NCBI RefSeq assembly: GCF_964340395.1
Contig: NC_135557.1
Span: 25,683,614 to 25,747,613, forward strand
Source: Glandiceps talaboti
Taxonomy: Eukaryota > Hemichordata > Enteropneusta > Spengelidae
Reading direction: 5' to 3'
Length of the DNA stretch: 64,000 nucleotides
The notes below the pieces were generated by a model, which was given only the letters and a program-made list of their open reading frames with translations, was not told where the DNA came from and searched no databases. The translations under genes and the position numbers were made by a program. This document shows positions 24,655 through 37,800 of the stretch, one piece after another. The stretch's first letter is position 1. Each line of letters opens with the position of its first letter.

Positions 24655-26633
24655 ATGGAGAGTGAAACGTATAACATCGAAGATCACAGCCCGTATTTCA
24701 TTTTCAACGTCTCAATGTCGAGGAAACTAGAAAGTGGTCCGATACTGCTAATCCCGTTGTACGTTCTGACGTTCATCCTAGCAATAGCTGGGAATGTGGC
24801 TGTTGTTATAGTATGTACAAAATCCCACAATTTATCATCAGACTTGAAAGTTTACTTAATGAGCCTAGCTGCAGCTGATATTTGCATGGCGGTTTTCTGT
24901 ATGCCGTTTGAGGTAACACCTTTGGTACTGTACTATTGGCCATTTGGGGATGTAATGTGTCCAATAGTGAAATATTCCCAGCAGGTAAGGTACACTTTCC
25001 AATATAACATATCATTGGAATTACTATATACATAATTGATGCTTGAAACCTAATGACCAACTCAGATATGCACTAAGGGTTGCAGTTAACACATTTACTA
25101 TTAACCTTGGTAAGGTTTTATAATCTGTGTTAGTCAGGATAAAAGTCATAAACATGACAGTTGTACAGTCTTTGTAACTTCTCACTACAACCTTCAATTT
25201 ATACGTAAGAACCACAGTTTAGTAAAAGATTAATTGGACATTCACCTGTTTCTTCGTTTAAAGAAATTACTGGAATTTTGAGGATGTTTTGTTTAGTTTA
25301 TTTGGAATGGTTTTATTAAATCTGATCACCATTCACAAAAAATCGCATTAACTGTATTAAGTGATTTACCGTGAGTGGCATCTTGTGGTGAATTGAACTA
25401 TGAGTCTCACAAGAATACAATAGGCCAGATATTACTATAATGTAAGGTAATGCAATAGACGTGTCATAGTCATGATTCCTTGCAATATCATCGGATAACG
25501 ACGATGAAACTAAATGAGATAGTTTACGTCCACCGGGATCCACTTGTCTGTAGTAATTAAAGGTTGATTGATGGCTATGCAAAGGAACTTGTGACATATC
25601 ATGGTAACCATGTGTGTTTTACTACATTTGGAATACTTTAGAATGTCACAATTTGAAATATAATTGATGAAGCTTGAATTTAGAAAATCTTAAAGTGATT
25701 ATTTCCATAAATGTAGTGTCTTCAAAATAAACGTACATGAGAGAGTTTTGCTCATGTACAACGACATTGCTTTTCATACTCACTGCGGTAAGCAAAACAA
25801 TTACACAGAGCCCACAATAATATCTTGTTAGTATGGTATCGTGTGATATAGAACTAGAGTGCGCACAGGCCAGTTTTCTGACAGACTTAAACTGGCTAGG
25901 AGATGTACAAAACAAGGTTTACTTCAACTTCGACGTTGGCACAATTATGCAACTGCTCTTTGCTTGGAAACCCTTTTCCTCACAAATCGCTTCAGAGCAT
26001 GGTGGTTAAGCAATGGGTCTAATGATTGTGGGGTCTGCATTTGAGTTTCAGACTCATTCTTTAAAAATTACACTTAAACCTTCTATAATTTGGCGGAGTA
26101 GTGGTCGAGGATGGAGGTGGTGACGGGTATACATTAGCATCTTCCATTGGAATTGATGATATTTATGCTAAATTTGACTGATTTAACCTTCATTGTTTTT
26201 GTATTATAGGTTTCCATAACAGTCAGCATTTACACATTGGTTGCTGTAAGCATTGACAGGTACAGAGCAGTAATAAACCCACTCCAACAAAGAGTGTCAG
26301 TAACCCACAAAGGTGTTATCGTAGCTATAGTTTGGATCCTTGCACTGACTGCCTGTGCTGGTCAACTGGTGTTCTACCGAATTGCAACGTACTACAAAAA
26401 TACAGTCAAGATAGTGCAATGTGATCATACCCTGGGATGGAGATATCGTGTACTTGGACATCTCATTGGCTTTAGCGCGAAGTTCCTAATACCTTTTTTT
26501 ATATTGATCATCACATACGGCGGAATTACATACAAATTGTGGGTGCATAGAACACCTGGACAACATAATAGAGAGAGAAGTAGAATGCGTACCAAGAAGA
26601 AGGTATTTCGGTTCAATTACACTTTTTGGTCGA

Positions 26634-26666
<33 letters not shown>

Positions 26667-28549
26667 CATACATACATACATACATACAAATATGTACACT
26701 TTCAATTAGTCGTTTTATGAATACGAAAAAAGTGTATATTTGAAGATTAGTAGTAGTATGGAAATGTACATTATTTTCAATTCTACTTTAACAATTGAAA
26801 TGTGTGCGGGCGTGTACGTGTGTCTGTGTGTATGCGTGTGCGTGCGTGCGTGTGTGTGTGTGTGTGCGTGTGTGTGTGTGTGTATGTCGGTATACATACT
26901 TTGTGAGATTTATTTTATGTGCCATGCATGTGTAAATTGACTATTCAGAGAATTAGTTTAACCATAGACAGTGGAGAAATAGTTTTTCTCCGCTGTCTAT
27001 GGTCTAACGTCTATTAAGATGAACTATAAGTAAATCGGAACATCCAGATCTTTAGATTATACAGAATTTTTATACAGAATTTGCCATTCTTAACACTTTT
27101 CAAAGCAAATGTTAACTGCTGTTTTTTTCTTTAGGTTTTTCTAGTGTTACTGGTTGCAGTACTGGCCTTCTTCCTGTGCTGGCTACCTCTTCAGGTCTTT
27201 TTCATACTCGAGCTGCTCTACCCACCAATAAATGATCCCTCCAACCTACACCTTGTTAAACCATTCTATTTTGCTAGCATGTGGCTGGCAATGGCTCATA
27301 GCTTTGTCAATCCGATCATCTATACCTTCATGAACGATAAGTTCAGGGTAAGTCATCAAATAGAATTGTTGGTATAGTTTTTAATTTTAATGAGTACTTT
27401 GAATAATTCATTATTTTGGGTAATTGGGCTATATATAATAAGAATACAAACTTCAAATTTCATTTAACTTGGATCCATCGACCATAACAAATCACACGCG
27501 TTTGATGTAGTTGTTTATGCAGGTTTTTTTATTGTAATGTGTAATTTGCATAAACAATAATTTTAATAATTAAACAATAATTTAGATTGCAAGCTTTACA
27601 TTTCACATGATTTAGTACATGTATTGATGATAAAGAAGTGCATGTGTCGTTTAAAGCTTGTTGATGTAACTTAAAATCTTAATGGTTAATTTGCATAATT
27701 AATGATTTTTCGATAATTAGGCAATATGTTGACTATGCCAGCTTCAAATTTTATACAGTTTCATATAATAAATTTGGCAATTAAGTACATTTTGTATAAT
27801 AGCTATTGTTCATAATTTTGGTTTTGCCCTTACTGGAGGCATTCAGGTATTCAGTGGCATAACATGTGTGTGTTCCTATATAATGTGATACGGTGAACTA
27901 AACAATACATAAATAAACTAAACTGTAGACAAAAACATTTTCATTTCGTATATTTACAAAGGCTTAAAATTCGTCCTTGTTTGTAAAGACTTAAAAACAT
28001 AGACTAGGTCATCCTTTGTTGCTATCACAATAAAATGGTAACTTTTAAAAAAAAAAGTGGTGGCGATTTGTATGGTGAGCTTGGGAAATGCGTTTTTTCT
28101 TGACTGATTGGATGTTAAGGAGTAAGTAGTATGCTGTCCTCTACTTCGATGGAAATCATTTACTGATAATAAATCTATAAGCTCCGGAATGAACTTGTCT
28201 GGGGTGTTTCAACTTATCAACTTTATGAATTACTGAAGTATATTGACACGCGTATTGCATATACATATATGTAATCCACCAAATGTCAAGTTTGGTAAGA
28301 AGTGCGAGTCTACTACGACTGTCATCTAATTAATGTATCATTACAATTTGCTTCACACAGAATGACTTGCGTAATATCTGCTGCAGTTGGAGAAGACCGG
28401 AAGCAGGTATGTTGATTAGGTTGTCGACTGGAATGCGGAGGAGACTGAGTAGCGTGACAGTTTTATTCACCAGGTCTACTTCACAAACTAGTGTGTCACT
28501 ACGGAAAACTGAATGCAACGGAAATCAAAAGGAAGAATCCAGAATCTAA
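24655..28549 (+). CDS. Class A GPCR, neuropeptide-receptor type (4 exons)
   Basis: Seen: coding exons 24655-24984, 26210-26602, 27135-27347 and 28361-28549, all with GT-AG introns in phase 0, give 374 residues ending in TAA. ATG at 24655 is the first Met after an acceptor at 24632. Landmarks: N-glycosylation site NVS at 18-20, GN of TM1 at 46-47, LAAAD of TM2 at 71-75, Cys102 and Cys181 for the extracellular disulphide, DRY at 126-128, CWLP of TM6 at 255-258, NPIIY of TM7 at 300-304, and paired Cys 319-320 after helix 8 (likely palmitoylated). Known: these are rhodopsin-family hallmarks; such receptors sit in the plasma membrane and signal through G proteins. Inferred: the KLW..TPG segment after TM5 and the LQ after CWLP suggest an RFamide/NPFF/SIFamide-like peptide receptor, but the ligand is not assignable. 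A cryptic donor AG|GTATGT at 28406 could allow a shorter tail. Confidence 0.93.
26638..26890. repeat. (CATA)n and (GT)n microsatellites in GPCR intron 2
   Basis: About 13 CATA units lie at 26638-26690 and an impure (GT/GC)n tract at 26808-26884. Both are within the intron between the exons coding TM5 and TM6. Confidence 0.93.
26961..27003. repeat. 19-bp hairpin, ACCATAGAC ends
   Basis: ACCATAGACAGTGGAGAAA at 26961-26979 pairs with 26985-27003 over 19 positions, with a single T-G wobble and a 5-nt loop. The end sequence ACCATAGAC recurs at the tips of the hairpin at 59652-59682. Possibly the compact remnant of a foldback transposon. Confidence 0.85.
27370..28360. other. GPCR intron 3, AT-rich, no feature
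   Basis: The intron carries phrases similar to family C repeats (TTTGCATAATTAATGATTTTT near 27690; AGCTTTACATTTC near 27590) but no (ACAG)n tail. Nothing else was recognised. Confidence 0.45.
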
Positions 28550-28582
28550 ATTATGGTAATAATCATGTAGTATATGGAAATG

Positions 28583-29135
28583 AGGCGTGTCGGTTACTGA
28601 GTGGTTAAACCACTTGCCTCTTAGGCGTAAAAAAATATGTGGTTCCGATTATATTCAATCTTAAAATAGGTGGGGTAGGTAGATTTTTTATTTTATTTTA
28701 TTATATATTTTTTCATGTGTAAGTGTCTAGTTCAGGTATTCCATTGTTTTCGAAATGGTCTCTGTGTTATATATTTCTTCCTATCAGATGTAGTTTTATA
28801 TTGTCTTTTTAAGTTGATGTCAATTTCCGCACCCACTATTTCTTGCGATACTTCACGATTTTCGCGATTTTATTATTAATTTTCTCGAATACGTAAAAAA
28901 AGGTTTGGGGTCAGCGTGAAAAACTAGGTGGGGAGCGGGTAACCGGAGTCAACAACTTTTTTATTTGGTCTTACCCAGTACCTGTGCAGTCAGGGTTCCA
29001 GCCCGTTCTGGGTTTGATTAAGTTTACAACGCTGTAAATAAGAAGAGTGTCGTTCAGTTTGCCACTACCGAACAACGCAGGTTTTCCCCGGGTACTCCGG
29101 TTTCCTCCTGCACTAACATTGAACACTCCTCCTGT
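28583..29135 (+). mobile_element. tRNA-derived SINE split by a nested repeat
   Basis: The head at 28583-28626 (GTGTCGG..GAGTGGTTAAACCAC, A-box-like) and the body at about 28975-29135 match, in order, the uninterrupted SINE at 42897-43140. The body has GTTTGATTAAG, AAGAAGAGTGTCGTTCAG and CCGGGTACTCCGGTTTCC. Between them sits repeat family A copy 2 (28681-28962) plus about 50 bp. The GTTTTCC..CGGTTTCCTCC block resembles a central domain shared by several animal SINE families (general knowledge, not checked). The element lies just downstream of the GPCR stop. Confidence 0.8.
28681..28962 (-). repeat. Dispersed repeat family A, copy 2 (nested in SINE)
   Basis: Reverse complement of the family at 128-392, with the same order of blocks and an A-rich (AAAAT)n tail at 28681-28710. 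Because it interrupts a SINE, it inserted later than that SINE. Non-coding. Confidence 0.75.
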
Positions 29136-29500
29136 TGGATGGTAAAAAAAAAATAACAATGATAGCTTAAATTTCTGTTCTTACTTTGTCCGAGAAACCT
29201 TAACAACGATCTCTTTTGAAATAATTGAAAAAATAGAAAAGTGTCAGAATGATAAGGCATTTATTTAAGGCCATTTTACAAACCGATATAACCAGCGACT
29301 ACTGTGTTCACTCCAAAGGAAAATAAATGTCAATTTCCAGGAAAACAAGACAGTAAAACCCCATTTTTTTTCAATAACGAGGCTCAGGCTTTCAAATGGC
29401 AATCTTGCGAAAGATTTGAGACATTTGATAAGTTTTTCTTGTAAAAGCTATGCGATATGGTAGCCTTCATGAATGTGATATACCCTTTAGCCTTCAGTCT

Positions 29501-29504
<4 letters not shown>

Positions 29505-29576
<72 letters not shown>

Positions 29577-29588
29577 TATATATATATT
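29505..29588. repeat. (TA)n microsatellite
   Basis: About 35 TA units plus a short second run after CATA. No hammerhead-like core flanks this tract. Confidence 0.95.
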
Positions 29589-29599
29589 TTACAGATAGA

Positions 29600-30470
29600 A
29601 CGTTTAAACCTTGTAATGTATCTTCTTTTCAAGTGTCCACATTGTAAAAAAATGTACAATACTTTTATCTTGCAATGTAATTTTGTGCATCACATGACAA
29701 CTATTAATGGTCCTTTATGGGCTAAACCTGTACTATCTGCACTGGAACATATAAAAAGATTACTACAAAGTGCTCATTTACTTATAAAAAAGACACTGCA
29801 TCTGTTTGATTAGTGTTCAATGTTGGCTGTAGATAGTGCAGTCACAAATTTCAGCCATTGTACATGTTACTCAGTGGTCGATAATTTTCATAAGCAGTAC
29901 GAAAAAAGGTTGAAACATGATCGCCGTTGATTTGGGGTGCAGACCCAAAATTCAAGTTAATTGATTCATTGTGTATAAAGCTACTAAAAATACAGTACAC
30001 CCAACAAAACATTTACAATAAGTGCTGCTTTTAAATAATAACCTATTTAAGATTATTACATATTGACCAGTATATCAATCACTTTTAATTATTAAGTTTT
30101 TAGACTTATATAGACGAATATTATAGATGTGTTATCCTTCACTTCTATTTTAAACATTACCATTTCATGAATTCCAATATTTATTACTTTCATAATTGCT
30201 ATACATTTAATCCTTGATTCTATTGACTTTCACGACAAATGATGTACTATTTAGTTTGGTTACATGTTTAGTCATGTTGTGCACTATTAGTGAAATCTAT
30301 ATCCATCGATGCTTGATCAAGTGTGAACACTAATGGAACTCTATATATGTTTTGAAATATTGTACACAATTATATGTATATTTCAGTGATCATTGATATT
30401 TATATCTTCTTTAATATATATTTCAATTCACAACTAACATAAGGCTTTCAGAACCACATCCTTAATCACT
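29600..30470. other. No recognised feature
   Basis: AT-rich sequence with no supported gene, RNA or repeat array. Confidence 0.5.
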
Positions 30471-30510
30471 GTACAGACAGACAGACATATGAAAGTATGA
30501 ATGGATAGTC

Positions 30511-30705
30511 ACACACACACATACATACATACATACATACATACATACATACATACATACATACATACATACATACACACGTACGTACGTACGTACGTAC
30601 ATACACACATACGTACATACACACATATATACATACATACATACATACATACATACATACATACATACATACATACATACATACATACATACATACATAC
30701 ATACA
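30511..30705. repeat. (CATA)n microsatellite with (CGTA) core
   Basis: (CACA), (CATA) and (CGTA) variant units. Tyr-Ile-His-Thr and Cys-Met-Tyr-Val frames are period artefacts. Confidence 0.95.
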
Positions 30706-30869
30706 TGTTATGCCCTTCGATTCCATAATTGTCAACTTTCGAAGAGAAAATTCTTATGATTTATATATGTCATGTAATGGTAGCAAATAATAAATTTGAA
30801 AGAAATGTGCATCGCTGTTCTGTATTGATTACTTACATTTCTAGGTTCCGAATGTAATAAAATTGGGGA

Positions 30870-31160
<291 letters not shown>

Positions 31161-31267
31161 CTATGTCATCGTCGTAAACCACAGCGTCTTTTACGGCACC
31201 GTCCACGACGCACTATCAAGATGTATTTCGCAGTGTCAAGGAAGATATGTCAACTCTGATTTGCGAG

Positions 31268-31548
31268 AATGATGTATGTATGTATGTATGTATGTATGTA
31301 TGTATGTATGTATGTATGTACGTACGTACGTACGTATGTATGCATGCATGCACGTACGTACGTACGTACGTACGTACGTATGTATGTATGTATGTATGTA
31401 TGTATGTATGTATGTATGTATGCATGCATGCATGCATGCACGTATATATGTATGTATGTATGTATGTATGTGTGTATGCATGTATGTATGCATGTATGTA
31501 TGTATGTATGTATGTATGTATGTATGTATGTATGTATGTATGTATGTA
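31268..31548. repeat. (TGTA)n microsatellite with CGTA and TGCA sub-blocks
   Basis: TGTA units alternate with homogeneous runs of CGTA and TGCA, showing clonal expansion of point variants. Confidence 0.95.
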
Positions 31549-31898
31549 GTTGGCGGTATTTATGTATAAATGGTTCTAAGTTCTTAGTAAAGCGAACATA
31601 CTCATAAAAAGTTATTTTTAATGTTTTTTTTACAATACACATATATTCTCTGTTGAACCGGAAGTTAAAAGTTCTGACCTACTTCAAAATTTAGTTTGAG
31701 AGCGAAAACGAAAAGCTACTGAACAAACCTTTCGATCGTAATTTAAGTAATTATGACATATTTTCAGGTTCAAGCCTCGATTTAAATAAGTAAAAATTCA
31801 AAAACAGATGAACGTATGATAACAAAAATGTCCATATTGTCAGTAAGAGCTTTTATCTCTCGGATGAAATAAACATTATGGAATATTCGGATGCACTG

Positions 31899-31990
31899 TG
31901 TAATCTTTGGACATAGAATATTGAACGATGTATAATCTTCGGATATACGATATTAAAAGATTTGTAATCTTCGCATACATAAAATATTAA
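31899..31990. repeat. ~33-bp imperfect tandem repeat, 3 copies
   Basis: Three degenerate units built on GTAATCTTYGSATA..AATATT. Short and old. Confidence 0.6.
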
Positions 31991-34270
31991 CTTAAACTAC
32001 ATAGAATTGTGGATATAATTGTATGAAAAAGTAAATTAAGCACACGCCACTGCATACTTCATTAATATGCTAAACAAGAACGTAAATAATCACATGCAGA
32101 TCAAAATCTTAATGAAAAGTAAATACTGTTATTTTTCTTCTCCGGGTTCACATTTTTTCTTTAGTGGCAGCGTCTATGATTCAATACAAATTAATAGATG
32201 AAAAATCTTGCTACAACAAGAAACACAATATCTTTCAAAGTAATACTTTGACATTTAATTGTTCCATGAAATTTGATATTTGCCATGAAATTGAAAAGCT
32301 GATCAAATACAATGCAACGTTATCATATGTTATGCTGCAAGGAATATATTAAATATAAAGCCATGCGGTAGTTAATTTTTAATATGAAAGTTATGAATTA
32401 TACATATTTATGCTAAAATAAAACATGCCTGTAATCAAATAGGGTAACACTTCTTATTTTACATGTCACATGTTTTAAATGTTTCATAGCATTCTTTTAG
32501 TTTTTCCTCGCTTGGCCCGATTTTGGTTTTTGAACACTGAAGGCCATGTTGCCATTTTACCATGGAGTCTCGTGAAACAACAATTCTGAGTGCGGTGAAA
32601 TTTAACACAATGAACACGAATCATGGGTTTCATTTGGTGTGAAACTGGGCTATTAAGAGAATCAGAATCAATCAGAAATTAGGAGAAGTTTAAGCAGTAA
32701 TTAATATAAATGAGATTCAATAACGTATCATGTCCATGACGTTTGCTTTATCATTCTTGTCTTGTAACATCATATACTACTGAACGAGCTTAGCTCATCC
32801 ATTGAATGTGTGTCAAATGGTTTCAAGTAACGGAACTTGGCACTCAAAGTATAGCTAGTCCTTCTCATATTGCTTAAACATATCATTTCATTATTATTAT
32901 TCATTTATTTATTATCCCTCAAAGAATAAATACAGAATACAACTTCCCTTTCAACTTCCCCAATATCCTTCATTGCAATCATACAGTACCCTCCAAGCCT
33001 TTGTAGTTGCCGGTAATTAAGTATTCACAAAACAACATCTATCTTACCTACCAGGACCTAAATTACACAGCGGGGTTGATGGAGGCGTAATTACATAATA
33101 TTATCATCACATATATACATTACTCTAGCTCGTCAGTACAATAAATGACGTCTTTAGTGCAACAGTTCGTTAATGGTTGACATGAATGAGGAACACTTTA
33201 AATGATTTGTCAAATGTAAGTTTTGCTTCCAACACATTAGTAAGTAACTACTCAATTTGATACCTGTCATTCCTTGCAGTGTTATTTAAATGTTACTAGC
33301 CATTAGTTTTCAAACAAGTATTGTAAATTTGAATACAGAAAATAAAGTCAGAATTCATCCGTGAAAGGGAGAATCATTTTAGATGCTAAATCCTGAACAG
33401 ATTTGATTCAATCAATGACTGTTATACATATCATACAAGACAACAAATCACATGGTCGGTTTCAAACATGTGTTTAGCAGCTTCCACTTTCTGTTACTAG
33501 CTACATTTGTACATATTCATCATGTGATTGAAGGTCACACATCGTGGAAAATTAACTCAGAGCACATCACCATTATTATTGATTTTGGACTTAATTGTGA
33601 TGTAGAGATGTTTTACAGCTAATGGTTATCTTATCAACCGTGTCTATATCTAAATAATCCACTTTAAAACGTTTCTGCTCCATTAGTTTCCACCACAAAT
33701 GAACACTGAATAACAAATTGGAGTTCCTGTAGTTCCAATTAAAACCCTTATCGTCTCTCCATTCTAATCCCTGTTCTCAATGGGTTGTATCATTACTGGT
33801 ACAAATCAACCTCTTTTTATGGATTTGCATCTATCTATAAGAACATGCCACTTTCTGGCAAAAGCAATTCACTTTTTATCTAGTTAAGTAAATCTTAGTC
33901 GAAAACAAAAAGTAACGAGAAACGGTGTCTTTTATTTTCCATATATATCATCACATCGCGGTATAACCAAAAGTCTCTGTATGCGATCAGATCGTGGTAT
34001 AACTGGCATTCACTGTATGGCACTGTCCAAGTGAAAACATAATATTGTTCGTTTCGTCACAGAACAGTATTCTCTGACTTGCGTGAACATGTGCTGATGG
34101 AATAAGGAAATCCTCAAGTAGAACACAACTCTATGTAATTTATACATATATACCATCATTCAGCAAGGATGTTAAATTTAATATCGGCAAGATATTTATC
34201 TGTCTTATTGAGAGGCATTTCTGAAACAAAAAACACCAAACTACATAAATCTTCAACAAAGGAAATGTTA
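31991..34270. other. No gene recognised
   Basis: AT-rich. A (TTTA)n stretch near 32900-32915 resembles a LINE tail, but no coding remnant adjoins it. No RNA gene or exon could be supported. Confidence 0.45.
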
Positions 34271-34275
34271 AATTA

Positions 34276-34722
34276 AGTTACAGTTGTATTGTATGCCAAG
34301 CATGGCAAGTATTGTGAAAAAACGACAAGGCAGTCAATGCAATCCTACACAAACATCTAATAAATCCTGCAGCTGTAGAGATCACAGACAGTGTCGGCTC
34401 AATGGCAATTGCCTATCAACGGACGTAATATACAGGACACAAGTCACATAAAAAACAACTGTACTTTGGGCTAACAGAGAATACATTTAAACAGCGATTC
34501 TCAAACCACAAACACACATTTACTCACATAAGAGGCTCCAGTACAGCACAGAGTTGAAGGAATGGAATCAACCATATACTATTGAGTGGGATATCATCAC
34601 CCAAACGGCTGCTTACACAAATGAGACGAAATGTTGTAATCTCTGTTTAACTGAGAAACTATGTATAATCAATGTTGAAACAAAAATGAACAAAAATCTG
34701 AATTAGTCTCAAAATGTCGCCA
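34276..34722 (+). pseudogene. Penelope-like element remnant, GIY-YIG endonuclease region
   Basis: Seen, across frames: SYSC, then MPSMASIVKKR, then Cys-rich SCSCRDHRQCRLNGNC, then DVIYRTQV. A YFGLTENTFKQRFSNH stretch follows in another frame. Then come STELKEWNQPYTIEWDII and KCCNLCLTEKLCII, then a stop near 34720. Known: this order (CMPNM block, Cys finger, YIGLTE..FK.R...H, then C.LC.TEK) is characteristic of the C-terminal GIY-YIG endonuclease of Penelope-like retroelements. Internal stops and frameshifts make it inactive, and the reverse transcriptase part is missing. It lies about 100 bp from the 3' end of the LINE at 34825-38170. Penelope-like elements are known carriers of hammerhead ribozymes, which matters for the motifs at 21.7-22.3 kb and 38.2 kb. 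Confidence 0.85.
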
Positions 34723-34824
34723 TTAAAGTAAATATTCCCTCGCCAACTATAGAAATAAACCCCTGTAAGGAATAGTTTAGTCCGACCATCTTGTTACGTA
34801 ATATACACACAAACATTTAAGTGT

Positions 34825-37800
34825 ATTTATTTATTTATTTATTACACCTTTGCAACGGTACATAAAAAGTTATTAAATAAGATAAAATATACAGACACAA
34901 AACAAACACCCATGACAATACAATCAAACAAAGCAACAAGGAACAAAGAATGGCACTCCCCTGTCAAATCGCATGCTTACTTTATATGCCAATAACTCTT
35001 AGTGACTCAAACTGGAATTTCGTTTATCCCATAACGAACTTATGAATGTTTTTGTCAACTTTGTGACCCTTTCCCCAAGGTCATGGTTGACCTCCCATAA
35101 AGCCCTACTAAAAAGAATATTGAATTTAAAGTTCAGACCCCCAGAGTGAAATTTACTGCTTACATTATCAACACCGAAGTTTACAAACGTTTCATTTAAA
35201 TGCAAGAAAAATGTATTTCTTATGTCGAGAAAAACTGGACACATAAAAAGAAAGTGATAAATATCTTCTTTCCCTCTCGGGCATAGTTTACAATCTCCAG
35301 ACCCTTTATAATTTGTCCAATTTACTTTATTCCCTTCTACATCAATGGAGTTAGATCTGACTTTAAAGTAAAGTGAGGTGCCATGGTGATCCACCACATC
35401 ATTTACATAGTTTTCTCTTCTGTTATCATTTTTCACCCAAGAATAGTGTTTTAAGGACTTCAAATTGTTTATATTACGTTTAAATGATACCATCTCATTA
35501 AGGTTACTAATGGATTTATAACTATTTATCCAATTTGTATTTGTTGGTTGTGTGGATCCATATATATGGTCTAGCCCGTTCTCCGTAAGGATATTATGTA
35601 CATAGTTCGGCCAGTTCCATACTAGCTTTGCATTCCTATCATAAGACTTGTTGAGTTCAGTGAAAATCAACTTGGTCCATCTATCACCATTCATTTTCTG
35701 TAACCTATCAAGATATTTAATCCTTGAATTGTTGAGTATACTCTGTATGTCTGACCAACCTGAATCACCTAATACTGCATGACATGCAACATTCCTATTT
35801 ACCCTAAAAAGAAATTTCCCAAATTGGTATTGGAGACTTTTCAACTTTTTTGTATCTACAGCACTTTGTAGAAACCATATACTACTTCCATAACTAATTG
35901 ATGGTAAAACAATATTCATCCAGAGTACATCCCAATACTCAAAGCGGTTTAAACTATTATGATGGTTGATAAGAGATTTACAATATGCAATTAACTTCAT
36001 TCCTTTCTGATACATCTTTTTAAAATGTTCATGATCTTTTAATGACTTTGTGATGATTATACCTAGATAATTATACGACTTGGTTTCCTTAAGTTTTAAG
36101 TCACCTAGCTTCCATACTGTGTCCTTAGTATGTAATTTCCGACCAAAGAACATTATTTCTGATTTAGTTTGATTAAATGAAAGTCTCCATTTCAATGCAA
36201 AGTCAGCTGCTATATGTAAAAGAGTTTGTAGTTCCCAATGATTGTTTGCTATTAATACAACATCATCTGCCCAAAAAATCCCTGGGATTATTTGTGTGTT
36301 AATCTGAACCCCAACATTAGAATTCTTTAACATTTTTGCAAATTTATTTATATAGATAGAGAAAAGTAATGGGCTGAGAACACAGCCTTGTTTAACCCCT
36401 TCAGTTGTTTCAAAATAGTCTGTTTCAATATCATTCAACTTAACTTTGTTAAACAGCTTGTCATACATGTCATCAATGATTTTCCACACATGTCCTCTAA
36501 TTCCCACTTTCCAAAGAATTACTCTAAGCCCATCCCTCCATACACAATCAAAGGCTTTGGAGAAATCTAAAAAGGCCACATATGTTGATTTGTTTAATGA
36601 TTTTCTCAGAGTAGCTATTCCCTTTAACATGAAAATATTATCTTCACAACGTCTATCCTTTCTGAAACCTCCTTGAATTTCTCCAAGGATATTATTATTC
36701 TCAATAAATTCTCTTAACTTTGTTTCTATAACTTTTGTATATAATTTAGACAAACAAGAATTAAGAGTTATACCACGATAATTATTTAAATCTCTCGGGT
36801 CCCCACTTTTAAATATTGGAATTATTATCCCTTTCCTCCATTCATCTGGGATTTTATTTTGTTCAGCGAATGTCGTGAAAAGAATGGCTAATGATCTTAT
36901 CAAATTATGACCACCATGCTTTAACAACTCATTGGGAATGTCGTCTGTCCCACAAGCTTTCCCGTTATGACAAGAACTAATTGCCTTTGTAACATCTTCA
37001 TGTGTTATTTCAATATTATCAATTACTGGAAGGCTATCATCACAATTATGAACTCTGTCAAAATCTCTAATTAAGTGTAACTCTTGTAAGATTTGTTCAT
37101 GAAAAGAGTTTCTAACATCTGTACTCTCCTCTAAGGCAACATTCATTTTTCCTAATGTATTCCAGTAGTGTCTCAAGTTACTTTTAATAACAACTTCATT
37201 ACTGCTTACATGTCTATTACCACCCAGACAATCATATATACAAACCTGCCTAGACTGTGGTTTCTGTCCTTTTAAATTTTTCCAGAATAACTTACATGAT
37301 TTCCCACCAGCTTTAGCAATTTCTACACTACGCTTAACTTGGTAATTTAAGATTTTGGAATTAACTAATTTACTTGCCCTTATTTTACGATCAACATAGG
37401 TGGACCAAAGTTCATTTCCAGTGGATTCATCCTTGCAGTCAGATGGGGTCTTTGCCCATTTTCTATATTTCCTACATGCCTCTCGTCTATCATTAATTAA
37501 ATCTTCAATTTCGTTATCCCACCATCCTTTGCCCCCTTTACCAACAGACTTTTTTCCAATACCCTTCTGTGCTACATTTACCAGCTTATTTTTCCACTCT
37601 TCCCATATTACATTTGGATCATTGTCTGTAAAATTAATACCCCAATTACAAAAGGAATCTGAAACTAGTTTTTCATACAATTTCCAGTCAGTGTTATTTT
37701 TAAAGTTCCATTTTTCATTTCTTACTATATCTTTCCTAGGTGGGGTGTGATCTGTATTTAAACATAACAGTAAAACATTGTGATCACTCCCAAGATGATA

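Noticed and set aside
32164-32352. 62-codon ORF
   Set aside because: AT-driven composition, no domain and no supporting context.
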